Positions 9,018 through 17,680 of a stretch of 22,316 nucleotides of DNA are shown here, piece after piece. The stretch is taken from positions 401,669 to 423,984 of the forward strand of contig BFEA01000542.1 in assembly GCA_003427395.1 (NCBI GenBank), given 5' to 3'. This DNA is from Chara braunii. Lineage: Eukaryota; Streptophyta; Charophyceae; Charales; Characeae. The position numbers and the translations under genes are program-made. The first letter of the stretch is position 1; every line of letters starts with the position of its first letter. Below the pieces are notes generated by a model that saw nothing but the letters and a program-made list of their open reading frames with translations, was not told the origin of the DNA and searched no databases.

Positions 9018-10157
9018 CCCGACAGATAAACCCTCAATTCGGACGGTTCTCTTACCACCGCCGGAATCGAGGACTTATGCAAGGGCTATTTTCTGGAGAA
9101 AAAAAAAAAAAAAAACAGAAGAGGTTCTGTCGAGCTCAGACTTTTCTCCTTTTCCTTTTACTTTGTTTTGCAATTTTTTTCCCGAGCCTGATTACTTCCG
9201 TGTTCTGCCAAAATTTGTATATACTATATTTGCCATTTCCATTGTTTTGCAGGTCAGCGTCTGAAGACCTCTTGTGTTCAGCTGCAGAGCCACAGACCAG
9301 GAGTTCTTCTTGGTGTGGCTACTGATGTAAATATGCTTCGAAGTGTGAACGGCGAGAGCCGGTGGAATCCGCAAGCATACTCGGGAGTCAGAAAGAACTG
9401 GGGCCCGGATCCCATGGAGAGTCCTGATTCGGTCCTAGACGTATCGTGCGATTGAAGCCGGCCAGATTCATCCGGGAAATCCTACCTACATTCTTCTCCC
9501 AAACACATGACTACATTTCGACCGAACGCAGAGGTTGTATACATTCATGAGGACTATGGGGCGCTATCTTCGGGGCGGGGGAGGGGGGGGGGGGGGGGGG
9601 GGGGGGGGCGCGGGGGCAGCACAGGGGCCGAGGATTGAGGTTTGTATACCATCTTCACCCGAATAGAATGTATGTATGGTCCCTGTCGCTGCATACAGAT
9701 TCTATCTAAACTGAAAGTTGCCATTCATACAGGTATAATGACCGTGCGCGTGCTCTTCGGGGGAAGAAGTTACTGTGGTAATGATGCCCTTAGAAGATCC
9801 CAATTGTAAATTTGCTTGGACCAGCAGTACCTCCAAAAAGAGAGAAAAGTTGAAGAAAGCCGGCACTGCCACGGATATGCTTGCTAGTGAGAAGAAGCTG
9901 GCGGCCCTAGTGCTAGGAATCGAAGCCGGATTTTTTAGCCCTAAGGTGATGGTGTGCACCGAGCCTCCTGGAAACTACGGGGCGCAAACCAACTCTACTT
10001 GCTGAGCAGGACCACCAACTTTTTCCCCCTAACACAACACTCACTCATAATGACTTCACCTAGCCGTTCAATTCATATACATACATTCACGATAACTGGG
10101 TGTTGTGTTTGGGAGAGGGTTTCACTTCTGCATACATGCTGTCGGGCTGGCATTGAA
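9018..10157. other. Intergenic sequence with a poly-G tract, no confident gene
   Basis: It contains a 17-A run (9099-9115) and a 26-G run (9583-9608). A plus-strand open frame at 9775-10005 (76 codons) has ordinary amino-acid composition, but I do not recognise it. An overlapping minus-strand frame is equally open, so neither is called as a gene. Confidence 0.5.
9583..9608. repeat. 26-G homopolymer
   Basis: A pure G run inside a GC-rich context (GGGGCGGGGGA before, CGCGGGGGCAG after). It is a strong G-quadruplex candidate. Length is likely to be unreliable because polymerases and short reads slip on such tracts. Confidence 0.9.
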
Positions 10158-10366
10158 TTAAACCACCAGTACTTGGCCCAGCTATCGGCCGCGGCGCTAC
10201 CCCGTTAACGCGGCACGCCTGTCGGGCTTCGGGGTACCGGACCACAATGGCTGGAAGCGCCAGCCAAAAGAAAGTCGAAACGGCGCCCCGGCGGTTCCGC
10301 AAAACTTGGCGCGCAGGGGGTCGGCCGGCTCGGCATCGATGGCTGGGCCAAGTACTGGTGGTTTAA
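10158..10366. mobile_element. Short inverted-repeat element, copy 3 (TTAA/TCAA family)
   Basis: The element (10162-10362, 201 bp) begins ACCACCAGTACTTGGCCCAG and ends with its exact complement, with TTAA on both sides (10158-10161 and 10363-10366). The inverted repeat extends about 26 bp, to 30 bp with one mismatch (CTATCG versus CCATCG). Beyond the first 34 bp, shared with copy 4, the interior is GC-rich and unrelated to the other copies. This is how different non-autonomous derivatives of one transposon usually look. No transposase is encoded. Confidence 0.8.
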
Positions 10367-11270
10367 AGTTTACAAACAACCGGGATGCGCATGAAACGGT
10401 GTTTGTGAAAGGGAGAAGGAAACCCGCTGTAGAGGGCGTAAAGTCCATGTGTTTGGTCCCTGCAGGCAGCGGCAGCGACGTCCTATACTTACGGGGGCTT
10501 CTTTGTTCGTGGCCATCAATTTTTGTAATCGATGGTCAGAAATGACGAATCCGACCGGCTAAGTGGGGCCTCACCCCTTCCCATATGCTTAGGATAGTGA
10601 CCTGAGGACGCAATATGTTTTGTTTCTTTTCGCCCAGAGGGCCAGATCATTTTTATTATTATTATTATTATTCATGTGAACTTCTACACAACGACGTGCA
10701 TTAGGACTTCAACAACACAACTTCTCAAATTGTTGTGCCACACCCCGTTACAAATGTTGCTGAGTCATACCGCCTCCTCTTTTGTTTTGTCTTTTTTTTT
10801 TCCCTTTTCGACAAAACTCCCATCAAGAAGTAGCGTTAAATGTGAGGTTGACCTCTGGGGTCAACGCACGTCATTTTTTTCTGGTTTTCGTTTGATTGGA
10901 TAATGCCCTGCCAAGGTTGCATCCGACAAGGAAAAAACACGTATCAGTGACGTATGTATGGTAATTCCTCTTCATTTTCGGCAAAATCAGCAAGAAAAGT
11001 CGAGTCCAGATTCCGGAGTTATTGTCAATTTGTCAGTTAGAAGTCGATCTCAAAATTGACTCGGGGATGATTGTCGCCGAAGAGTAAATTGGTGGGTGAC
11101 GACCCTGAAGGGTTGAGATAAAGCCGCCCTCATGCACTTTCTTACAAAGACCAACAGATGGGATCTCTGAATCTCCATGCGGACGAACCAATTCTTGGCA
11201 ACTTTTAGAATACCGACACTTAGTCTTTTTTTCTTTTCTTTTTTTTTTTGGGGGGGGGTGGGGGGGTCTA
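10367..11270. other. Intergenic sequence, no gene seen
   Basis: It contains an ATT trinucleotide tract (10651-10672) and scattered T runs. Small open frames show no domain. A T-rich then G-rich segment at 11225-11266 abuts copy 3 of the 55-bp repeat. Confidence 0.5.
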
Positions 11271-11271
11271 G

Positions 11272-11324
11272 GGGACGCTGGACCCGGTTTCCAGCAAGTG
11301 AAGCTCCCCACCAGTAGACTGGAG
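11272..11324 (-). repeat. Dispersed 55-bp repeat, copy 3, with adjoining A-rich tail
   Basis: GGGACGCTGGACCCGGTTTC continues into CAGCAAGTGAAGCTCCCCAC and CAGTAGACTGGAG, matching copies 1 and 2. Read on the minus strand, the repeat is followed by C-rich sequence and then an A-rich run (plus-strand T run at 11225-11250). That arrangement is compatible with a retroposon 3' tail. Confidence 0.65.
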
Positions 11325-11444
11325 CCTGCCACGGGGGCTGCTAGAGGTGTCTGCTTTTATCAGATCCTCCAACGGTCCTGAGGTTGGTGTTTTTCCCCAA
11401 AAAGAAAAACAAATTTTGAAAAATGGCCATTTTAATAATGATTT

Positions 11445-12487
11445 CTAGGCTACCAGCCAGGCCGCCCGGGTCAGCCTATTTTCCCGGGGCGGCCAGGCCG
11501 AGGTCCTCACAAAGAAACAAAAAACAAAAAAAAACAAAAATATCCCCAAAAAAAATTGTTATGCCTAGGGAGATTTTCCGGGCGACCGGGTCCCCAGGTC
11601 ATGCCCGGGTCGGTGACCGGGCGACCGGCCGGTCGTGAGGCCTGGTCGGGGTCCCGGGCCCGATTTGCGCGACCAAAAAAAAAAACGAAAAAGACCCCGT
11701 TTCGAGCCTGGGACCGCCTGCAGGCCTGCGGACCGCCCAGGCTCACAAAAAAAAAAAAAATCTGGCGGCTCTAGGGGCCGCCCCCCCCCCCCCCATTCGA
11801 AAGCCCACTCGGGCCGTCAATCATCAAGATCGACGGCTGGGAAATCGCGCGGGGTTTGAGCGGGACCCTCAGCGAGCGAGGCATCACCGGCCAAGCACAT
11901 CAAGGGAACCACTACATCACACCCCGCAGCCAATTCCACTGCCGACTCCACAACCCTAACCACCCTAAGTAAGTCGACAACAATTAAGTTGAATTAACAT
12001 CAAAATCAAATTTCATCAGCAGGAAACTCTAATTACAAAATCTAATTTCATCAGCAGGAAACTCTAATTACAAACTCTAATTTCATCAGCAGGAAACTCT
12101 AATNATTTCATCAGCAGGAAACTCTAATTACAAACTCTAATTTCATCAGCAGGAAACTCTAATTACAAAATCTAATTTCATCAGCAGGAAACTCTAATTG
12201 CAGCCTAGAATAAGCACTCGCAACCCTTAATTCGGTCACCCTACGTCCACAATCCATGATCTAAAAATCATCAAAATCCTGACAAAATGTAAATTCATCT
12301 AAAAAAGTCTCTAAGTACACCAATCATTCCTAACTAGAACCCTAAGGGTCACATCGAAATTCTTTACCAAATTTAAAATTATAATTATATTTAATTTATA
12401 TATCGTCAAATAGAACTGCCCGGTAAACCGTAGGCATATATATTAGCCCGGCTGGGCAAGTGGTCCCGGCCCACTCTGGTAGCCTAG
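11445..12487. mobile_element. GC-ended inverted-repeat element A (possible MITE or nested insertion)
   Basis: The left end CTAGGCTACCAG (11445) and the right end CTGGTAGCCTAG (12476-12487) are perfect 12-bp inverted repeats. The left about 60 bp (GC-rich, GGCCGCCCGGGTCAGCC and GGGCGGCCAGGCCG) also pairs with the end of element B near 12713-12770. Inside lie A-rich runs, a 14-C run (11781-11794) and a 35-bp tandem array. No transposase frame is visible. The boundaries are inferred from the repeats and could reflect several nested elements. Confidence 0.45.
12011..12203. repeat. 35-bp tandem array, six copies, interrupted by an N
   Basis: The motif TTTCATCAGCAGGAAACTCT starts at 12011, 12046, 12081, 12106, 12141 and 12176. 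Spacing is 35 bp except across the N at 12104, where it drops to 25 bp. Linkers read AATTACAAAATCTAA or AATTACAAACTCTAA. Copies are nearly identical. The N and short spacing mean the true copy number is unknown. Confidence 0.95.
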
Positions 12488-12631
12488 GGATTTTATTCTA
12501 TTATAATTCTAGGTTCCAGAGTGGGCTGGGGACCACTTGCCCGGCCAGGCCAAAAAAAATTAAAAAAAATAAAAGTTACTTTTTCATTTTAGTTTTTATT
12601 TTCAAATTTGGTAAAGAATTTCGATGTGACC
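12347..12631. repeat. Long palindrome with a perfect 28-bp outer arm
   Basis: GGTCACATCGAAATTCTTTA and the following CCAAATTT (12347-12374) are perfectly complementary to 12604-12631. A second pair, about 32 bp with few mismatches, lies nearer the centre (12448-12479 and 12515-12546; GGGCAAGTGGTCCC and GGGGACCACTTGCCC). The AT-rich sequence between the arm pairs has diverged. The central loop is about 35 bp. It bridges the inferred elements A and B. Confidence 0.8.
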
Positions 12632-12770
12632 GAGGCAAAAATTGTTCAGTTTATTTTTCTGCATTTTCTGTTTTTTTTTTTTTTTTTTTGCTGGGACCTC
12701 TTCCCTGGTCCTTGCACGGCCGGGCCGCCCATGAAACAAGGTGACCCGGGTGGCCCGGCTGGTAGCCTAG
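12509..12770. mobile_element. GC-ended inverted-repeat element B
   Basis: It begins CTAGGTTCCAG (12509) and ends CTGGTAGCCTAG (12770), inverted repeats with two mismatches. TATAATT lies immediately before the left end (12502-12508) and one base after the right end (12772-12778), a possible target duplication. It has GC-rich ends, an AT-rich core and a 19-T run (12671-12689). No protein is encoded. Confidence 0.45.
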
Positions 12771-13075
12771 CTATAATTACAAATTCACAAATTCACAAAT
12801 TAATAAAAATTACCAACCAAAAGAAAAAGGTAATCACTACTAATCAGAGACATAAGAGTTATCATAGAGGAAACTTAGGAAAGCGCAAGGCCAGAAAAAC
12901 AGAAAAACAAAAAGGTGAGAAACATTGCAGCAGTGTAACCAAGAAGACACATCATCATGTCTCATTGAAGATGTATGTACTATATTATAGTATATACTAT
13001 ATATGCATGAGCCTCCTAAGATCGCTATGACTTTCACCCACGCAAGCAGCTTATTGTACACGAGTTCGTCGCACC

Positions 13076-13285
13076 AAAAAAAAAAAAAAAAAAAAAAAAG
13101 GTTCAAAGTTGAATGTGACTGTGAGATGTGCGGTATCCGTCGACTGTAGTTTTGTGCATAGCTAGGGGATCCATACATGTGGGTCTAAGACCTCCTACGA
13201 ATCCGTGAAAGCACGCGTTTGAACCGGCGACCTCAGCCTCAAGAGCCAAGTCTTTGTGCATAGGCTCATTTGGAATTGGCCTTTT
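13076..13285 (-). mobile_element. tRNA-derived SINE-like retroposon
   Basis: On the minus strand a B-box-like GGTTCAAACGC (13215-13225) sits in GAGGTCGCCGGTTCAAACGC, which translates as E-V-A-G-S-N, a frequent fingerprint of tRNA-like promoters. Upstream, AAAGACTTGGCTCTTGAGGC resembles the anticodon-arm region of a tRNA. About 115 bp downstream the minus strand ends in a 24-T run (plus-strand A, 13076-13099). Some plant SINEs end in T runs. The A box is degenerate. Confidence 0.45.
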
Positions 13286-13299
13286 CATTATCATTATCA

Positions 13300-13456
13300 T
13301 TAAACCACCAGTACTTGGCCCAGCTATCGACCGCGGATAAAAATAGAGTAGACCGTTTCTAGTTGGATGAATTTGGGCGCTCCTGTACTGGCCTGTACGT
13401 TTCCTAAAATCACGTAGCGTTAACAGGCGCGACTTTAGGAGGTACTGGTGGTTTAA
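13300..13456 (+). mobile_element. Short inverted-repeat element, copy 4 (TTAA/TCAA family)
   Basis: The element (13304-13452, 149 bp) runs from ACCACCAGTACTTGGCCCAG to TAGGAGGTACTGGTGGT, with TTAA on both sides. Its first 34 bp match copy 3. Its body (AAAAATAGAGTAGA, TTTCTAGTTGGATGAATTTG, CGTTTCCTAAAAT, GCGTTAACAGGCGCGAC) matches copies 1 and 2. The inverted repeat here is only about 15 bp because the two ends differ after CCAGTAC. Non-coding. Confidence 0.8.
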
Positions 13457-14485
13457 AGACAATGCTCGACCGATCACTATTGTTCTCGTGTGGTGGCCGG
13501 ATAACTCATGTTTCTTCGCGTCGTCATGGGGAATACCGACAACAATCGATCAAAAGGTTGCAAGCGTTGGCTAACAAACAATCCAACGGTCACAATCTTG
13601 AGTTGAGTTGTTTCGCATCATCAAACATAACAATCGACATCAAGAGTCGCCTACCATTTTTTTATTATTATTAATAAATTTATTATATTGTTTTTGCCAT
13701 CTACCTACAAGAAAAACATCTACAACTTCAAAAAAAATGGAATTACAAAAATTGGATAGAGCACAGTTCAGCAAACCGTCGCTCGGTCCTCGGTCCTTTT
13801 TTCTGTCGTTTTTTTTTCCTGAAAACAAGGGATCGATCACTTCGATATCGAGTATAGGAGATCGAACAAAATCACAAGGAAAGATGTTCACATTGAAATT
13901 GTTGATAAGTTGGGTGTTATCCAGCGAGCTCAATTTCCGTAAAACTCTATACCGCAGTTGCAATTCTGGGTGGGTAGGAGATTGGAGAACGAGGGTGGGC
14001 AGGAAGGAAGAGGTGCGATGGGAAAAGGAGGGAAGGAAAGAAGAAGACGGAAGCGAAGGGAAGGAAAGGGGTAGAGATGAAGGAACAGCAAGGGTTTGGA
14101 TCCATGGACAAAATGAATGGAGGGACAGCAAGAGTGGAAACCAACAAAAAAAGCCGTCACAGAACAAAAATGGAATTAATTTCATTGTTCCGTCCACAAA
14201 TGCAATCCGCCAGACTAACGCCCACTGCCCATTCGCAGTCCATTCTTCCTCCTCCTCCTCCTCCTCTACCCCGATAATCGGAGCCACACCGTTATGAACT
14301 ACGTCCCGACTTTTCTAACCTCCCTACCCACCTCTGATCACTGACAGTTACATCCGTCAGCGTTTTCAAAAAGATACATCAACCAATAAAGGAGGCGTGA
14401 GCCGTCTGGAACCCGTATAAAAATTACCCACTGCGGGGGGAAGGGAAAAAAAGAAAAAAAAAGATTAAAAAAAATAAATAAAAAG
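13457..14485. other. Intergenic sequence, no confident gene
   Basis: Two long overlapping frames (plus 13608-14297, minus 13640-14287) are open over the same purine-rich sequence (13983-14090) and a CCT repeat (14246-14266). Neither shows a known domain. This is the pattern produced by strand-skewed DNA. A TATA-like GTATAAAAATTA sits near 14415 with no gene attached. Confidence 0.5.
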
Positions 14486-14586
14486 TCGGTATCGAATCCG
14501 GCATGATCGTGAGCCGATCAGAAAGAATATCCACTTACTACTATCCAAACCCCAGTTGGTATCGAATCCGGCACGACCGTGAGTCT
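14486..14586 (+). repeat. 70-bp-spaced duplication of a tRNA-T-arm-like motif
   Basis: GGTATCGAATCCGGCATGAT (14488) and GGTATCGAATCCGGCACGAC (14558) are followed by CGTGAG in both copies. The motif resembles a tRNA T-arm or B box with one extra base. A complete tRNA cannot be folded here, so this is a duplicated tRNA-like fragment at most. Confidence 0.45.
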
Positions 14587-15032
14587 TCTTCCCGTCTGGG
14601 AAACCTATTAAGCTCGATAACCTACAAACAATCAACTGTCCTTCTCTCTCACCAGTCCCGCCGGTCGTCATTTCCGCGACCACTCTTCTGCATCCCACTT
14701 CATTGTCCCACGATTGAAAATTTCTCAGATATAAAGTTTCACTTTTGAATTGCCTTTTCCCAAAAAGAATCTTTCATACAGAATGTACAGCAAAATGGAG
14801 GGGGCTAAGCGCTTGCCAAACAGACGCAGCAAAATAATCAGGTTTTGTAGGGCAGCGCCCAGTCCCTATTTTTGAATCAAAGGTAGGAAACAAGGAAAAG
14901 AAGAGAGAGAGTAGAATGAGAAGGTAACCCGCACTAAGGGACGGCCGAACCGATGAGGAGATAGGTAAGAGCACTACTACCCAGTGCCTGTTCGTTGCCT
15001 CCGATGCTCGCATGCACCATGATTGGGCTAAG

Positions 15033-15050
15033 AACCCTAAACCCTAAACC
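15033..15050. promoter_or_regulatory. Telomere-like motif / telo-box
   Basis: AACCCTAAACCCTAAACC carries more than two units of the plant telomere repeat CCCTAAA and includes AAACCCTAA, the telo-box found in some plant promoters. No gene is attached to it here, so it may equally be a chance or interstitial telomeric motif. Confidence 0.35.
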
Positions 15051-15173
15051 TCCGTAATGACCGCCGCACCCCTAAACAACAGAATAGAGGCAACTGTAGT
15101 CCTCCTACCACTGGCCTACTAGCTCACAGTTGGTACACCCCTGAACTGTTGGGGACGGAAGGGAGGAGGGGGG

Positions 15174-15174
15174 N
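15174..15174. other. Unresolved base (N)
   Basis: A single ambiguous base within a G-rich run, about 100 bp before the adapter sequence. It marks an assembly uncertainty. Confidence 0.95.
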
Positions 15175-15269
15175 TGGAGAAAATCAAACATCAGAATAAA
15201 CAGCAGGAGCAAGCAATACCTGTTGATGCCGTGCCAGCAAATGGTTACCGTCAACCATCTCTCTCTCTC

Positions 15270-15307
15270 CTGTCTCTTATACACATCTAGATGTGTATAA
15301 GAGACAG
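15270..15307. other. Nextera mate-pair junction adapter (assembly artefact)
   Basis: CTGTCTCTTATACACATCT (15270-15288) is followed directly by its complement AGATGTGTATAAGAGACAG (15289-15307). This is a perfect 38-bp palindrome made of two Tn5 19-bp mosaic ends. That arrangement is the junction adapter created when Nextera mate-pair fragments are circularised. It is synthetic and not part of the organism's genome. Flanking sequences may come from places kilobases apart or in a different order, so links across this point are unsafe. Confidence 0.97.
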
Positions 15308-15349
15308 ATATTGACCGTAGATAGCAAAGATCAACGGCCAGAATCTCTT

Positions 15350-15412
15350 CATCCGTGCAAGTGGGACCTCGCCCCTGAACTTTGAAACAACAGACCCGAG
15401 ATCGAATCCCGC
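15350..15412 (+). mobile_element. Possible tRNA-derived SINE head
   Basis: An A-box-like GTGCAAGTGGGA (about 15355) precedes a B-box-like GAGATCGAATCCC (15398-15410) by about 40 bp, a spacing compatible with an RNA polymerase III internal promoter. The B box departs from consensus at about two positions and no tail was found. Low certainty. Confidence 0.25.
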
Positions 15413-16085
15413 TGGAAGCAGAAGAGTAAAATACTAGGGAGGATAGGGTAGGCCTCGTCCCCCCCTACATACCTGTTAGACCCTGCGCCGCAGGGGATTG
15501 CCAATGCAGCAGGGCAAGGAAAAAACAGAGGATTGACTAAGTAAGAAACAGTGGAAGCCGAGAAGGATCGACTTAAGTTTCTCTTGCACTGCAAAAGAAC
15601 TATGAATGGCAGCAGCATGCCACCATCTTGCGTGTGCGCAAACACTGCAAAAGATTAGACCGTACTGTTAGTTGTGCAAAGCTAGGTGCCCATCAAAATG
15701 ATGATGGGCAGAAAGGGTCAGCACAAGAGTACACTAAGAGTCGACTAGTCGATACTCGTAAACCCAAGCTCCGCTGACAGCAGCGCACACGACATGATTT
15801 TCATTTCAAAATGCCGCGGGATCAGTGCGCGCATCATCTTGGTGGAAAGACCCCATGTCGTGGATGGTCCACAACAGCTAAGGGAAGCAGTAGCGCAAGT
15901 ACACCATGCGGCCGATCCTCAACCCCACCGCCCTCGGGGTGTGAAGGGCACACAGAAGTTGCACAGCCCCCTCGCCATAATATCACAGACGCTTCCCCGA
16001 AGGAACCCACACAACAGCCAGATGCCTGCATCTTCGTTGCCCGAGAGGAGAGAATCGACAGACGCCTCATAATACTGTCAACACT

Positions 16086-16087
<2 letters not shown>
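15413..16087. other. Intergenic sequence, no gene seen
   Basis: Open frames at 15794-16257 run into the GA repeat and show no domain. A short palindromic block, GTCGACTAGTCGA, lies near 15741. Nothing else was recognised. Confidence 0.5.

Positions 16088-16169
<82 letters not shown>
16088..16169. repeat. GA dinucleotide repeat, about 40 units
   Basis: An uninterrupted GA tract of about 81 bp. Arg-Glu and Leu-Ser dipeptide frames across it are artefacts of the repeat. Confidence 0.97.
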
Positions 16170-16172
<3 letters not shown>

Positions 16173-16289
16173 ACAGCAACCCAAACTCTCACCTTTCTCC
16201 CAACAGCAGCTGCTGCTACGCTTCCTCCCTCAGAAGATCGCTGGAGCCATCATGTAACACATGATTTCAGAAAGAACAGCAAAAGACAG

Positions 16290-16352
16290 AAAATGGAGGG
16301 AGGGATAGCAAGCCGCCAAAACTCGTACCATTCCGATCGATCCAACAACAGC
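16290..16352 (+). repeat. 60-bp segment shared with 18.61 kb
   Basis: GAAAATGG, GCCGCCAAAACT and CGATCGATCCAACA recur in the same order and spacing at about 18,608-18,668, with about three-quarters identity by eye. An old direct duplication or a dispersed repeat would explain it. Nothing is encoded. Confidence 0.55.
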
Positions 16353-16660
16353 AAAAGGTACACTGCAACAGCATGCAGACTCTTACTTCCTTATTGTCAG
16401 ACCCTGCACTGCATAAGTGCTCGGTGAAGCGACAAAGCGACATAGACAAAACTCAACCCTACCGCAAGGGTACAGGCGCCACAGAACAGCACCTTTGCTC
16501 CTCCTTCAAGAAAGGCTGTTTGCACAATGCCCTGACATAAAGGTAGGGACAGAGAGAAGAAGTCACCTGTAACTTCGCGGTAAAGAGGAGGAATCGCACG
16601 GCCCGGTGGAATACATATACTTGCCATCTGCCATGTCTGCAGTACCATGACCTGGCAAAT

Positions 16661-16661
16661 A

Positions 16662-16698
<37 letters not shown>

Positions 16699-16730
16699 TC
16701 ATCATCATCATCATCATCATCGTCATCATC
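16661..16730. repeat. ATC/CAT trinucleotide repeat
   Basis: About 22 ATC units with two interruptions (TCTC near 16698 and CGTC near 16721). Asp and Met runs in the overlapping minus-strand frame derive from it. Confidence 0.95.
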
Positions 16731-16784
16731 ACACTGCCAGCTTCCCTGAGTGCGAATATGAGTCACCGAACTGATGCGTCCAAA

Positions 16785-16904
16785 GAAAAAGATCATTGAT
16801 GATGAAAGTTGATGAAATGCACTTGCAAGAAAAAGCCCACCACTGCATCGCAGAAAAGATCATTGACAGTTAAATGAGAGCACTTGCAACACAAGCCCAC
16901 CACA
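16785..16904 (+). repeat. Degenerate direct duplication, about 68-bp period
   Basis: GAAAAAGATCATTGA with GCACTTGCAAGAAAAAGCCC and ACCAC (from 16785) recurs as GAAAAGATCATTGA with GCACTTGCAACACAAGCCC and ACCAC (from 16853), with small indels. Confidence 0.75.
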
Positions 16905-17098
16905 GCTGGCTGATCAGACCACGCCGAAGTAAGACTCGAACCGTGAACTGTGGCAGGCACTCGATCTGAACTGTCGACTCTGTCCGGAACAAGCACTCGA
17001 GCAAATGCAGAGAGAAGAAAAAGAAGCTGAAGGTAGATTGTTTCTCGAATGAGCTGCACAATCTTCCAGCTTCAGACACCTCTGCCCCGGTCAGATGA

Positions 17099-17181
17099 CA
17101 CAGCATACTCGCAGATTCCGCGAGGATGATTAATCAATCAAGGAATTTAAATGTGGCGACGTCCTCACAGCATACTCGCAG
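17099..17181 (+). repeat. 16-bp direct repeat pair
   Basis: CACAGCATACTCGCAG occurs at 17099-17114 and 17166-17181, followed by ATTCC and TTCC respectively. A small local duplication. Confidence 0.6.
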
Positions 17182-17273
17182 TTCCTCCCATCTGCTCACC
17201 ACTGTAAAATTTCGTGAGTACCAACCACCTACCCATGTCACTAAGCCGAGTAAGTACTTTCACGGAAGGTTCT

Positions 17274-17400
17274 CTCTTTTCCCCTTTGCAGCAGCGTTGT
17301 TGTCATCTAGAAAAATATCCTGCCCACGAAAGGGTCACTCTTTCCCCTTTGCAGCAGCCTTGTCGTCATCGAGAAAAAAAAAAACACCCTGCCCATGCGG
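17274..17400 (+). repeat. Degenerate direct duplication, about 64-bp period
   Basis: CTCTTTTCCCCTTTGCAGCA, TTGTCATC, AGAAAAA and CCTGCCCA appear in order twice (from 17274 and from 17338). Shorter partial units with A runs and CCTGCCC follow to about 17,440. Confidence 0.75.
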
Positions 17401-17511
17401 AAAAAAAAAACCTGCCCAGCGAGAAAAAAATACCCTGGCCATGGAGGATACTGAGCTTTGGATCCTCCTCGTCCTCAGCAACAAGTGCTGTCATCATCTG
17501 CAAATTCTGCG

Positions 17512-17680
17512 ATGTTAACTCGCATACGTTAACCATCCCTGCTTCCCATATTCCATCCCGAGTTAGTGATGCCCGCTTGGACTGCAACACCACAACGACC
17601 CCGCTCATGTGAATGTTAACTCGCATACGTTAACTCACATACGTTAATGATGCCCGATTGGACAGCAACACCACAACAAC
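17512..17680 (+). repeat. Degenerate direct duplication around TTAACTCGCATACGTTAA
   Basis: ATGTTAACTCGCATACGTTA occurs at about 17,513 and 17,613, with a third partial copy (TAACTCACATACGTTAA). GATGCCCGCTTGGACTGCAA (17,568) recurs as GATGCCCGATTGGACAGCAA (17,648), each followed by CACCACAAC. Confidence 0.75.

Noticed and set aside
9775-10005. 76-codon plus-strand frame with ordinary composition
   Set aside because: Short, unrecognised, and matched by an open frame on the other strand. It could be an exon, but there is no positive evidence.
12011-12203. CRISPR-like array
   Set aside because: The linkers are not unique spacers; they are the same 15 bp with one variant, so this is a plain tandem repeat in eukaryotic DNA.
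13608-14297. 229-codon plus-strand frame and 215-codon minus-strand frame
   Set aside because: They overlap almost completely, lie over purine-rich and CCT-repeat DNA, and neither has a recognisable domain.
14488-14586. Tandem tRNA genes
   Set aside because: Only a T-arm-like motif is present. No acceptor, D or anticodon arms can be assembled and the loop has an extra base.
15270-15307. Perfect palindrome as a transposon end or terminator hairpin
   Set aside because: The sequence is exactly two synthetic Tn5 mosaic ends, so a library artefact explains it fully.
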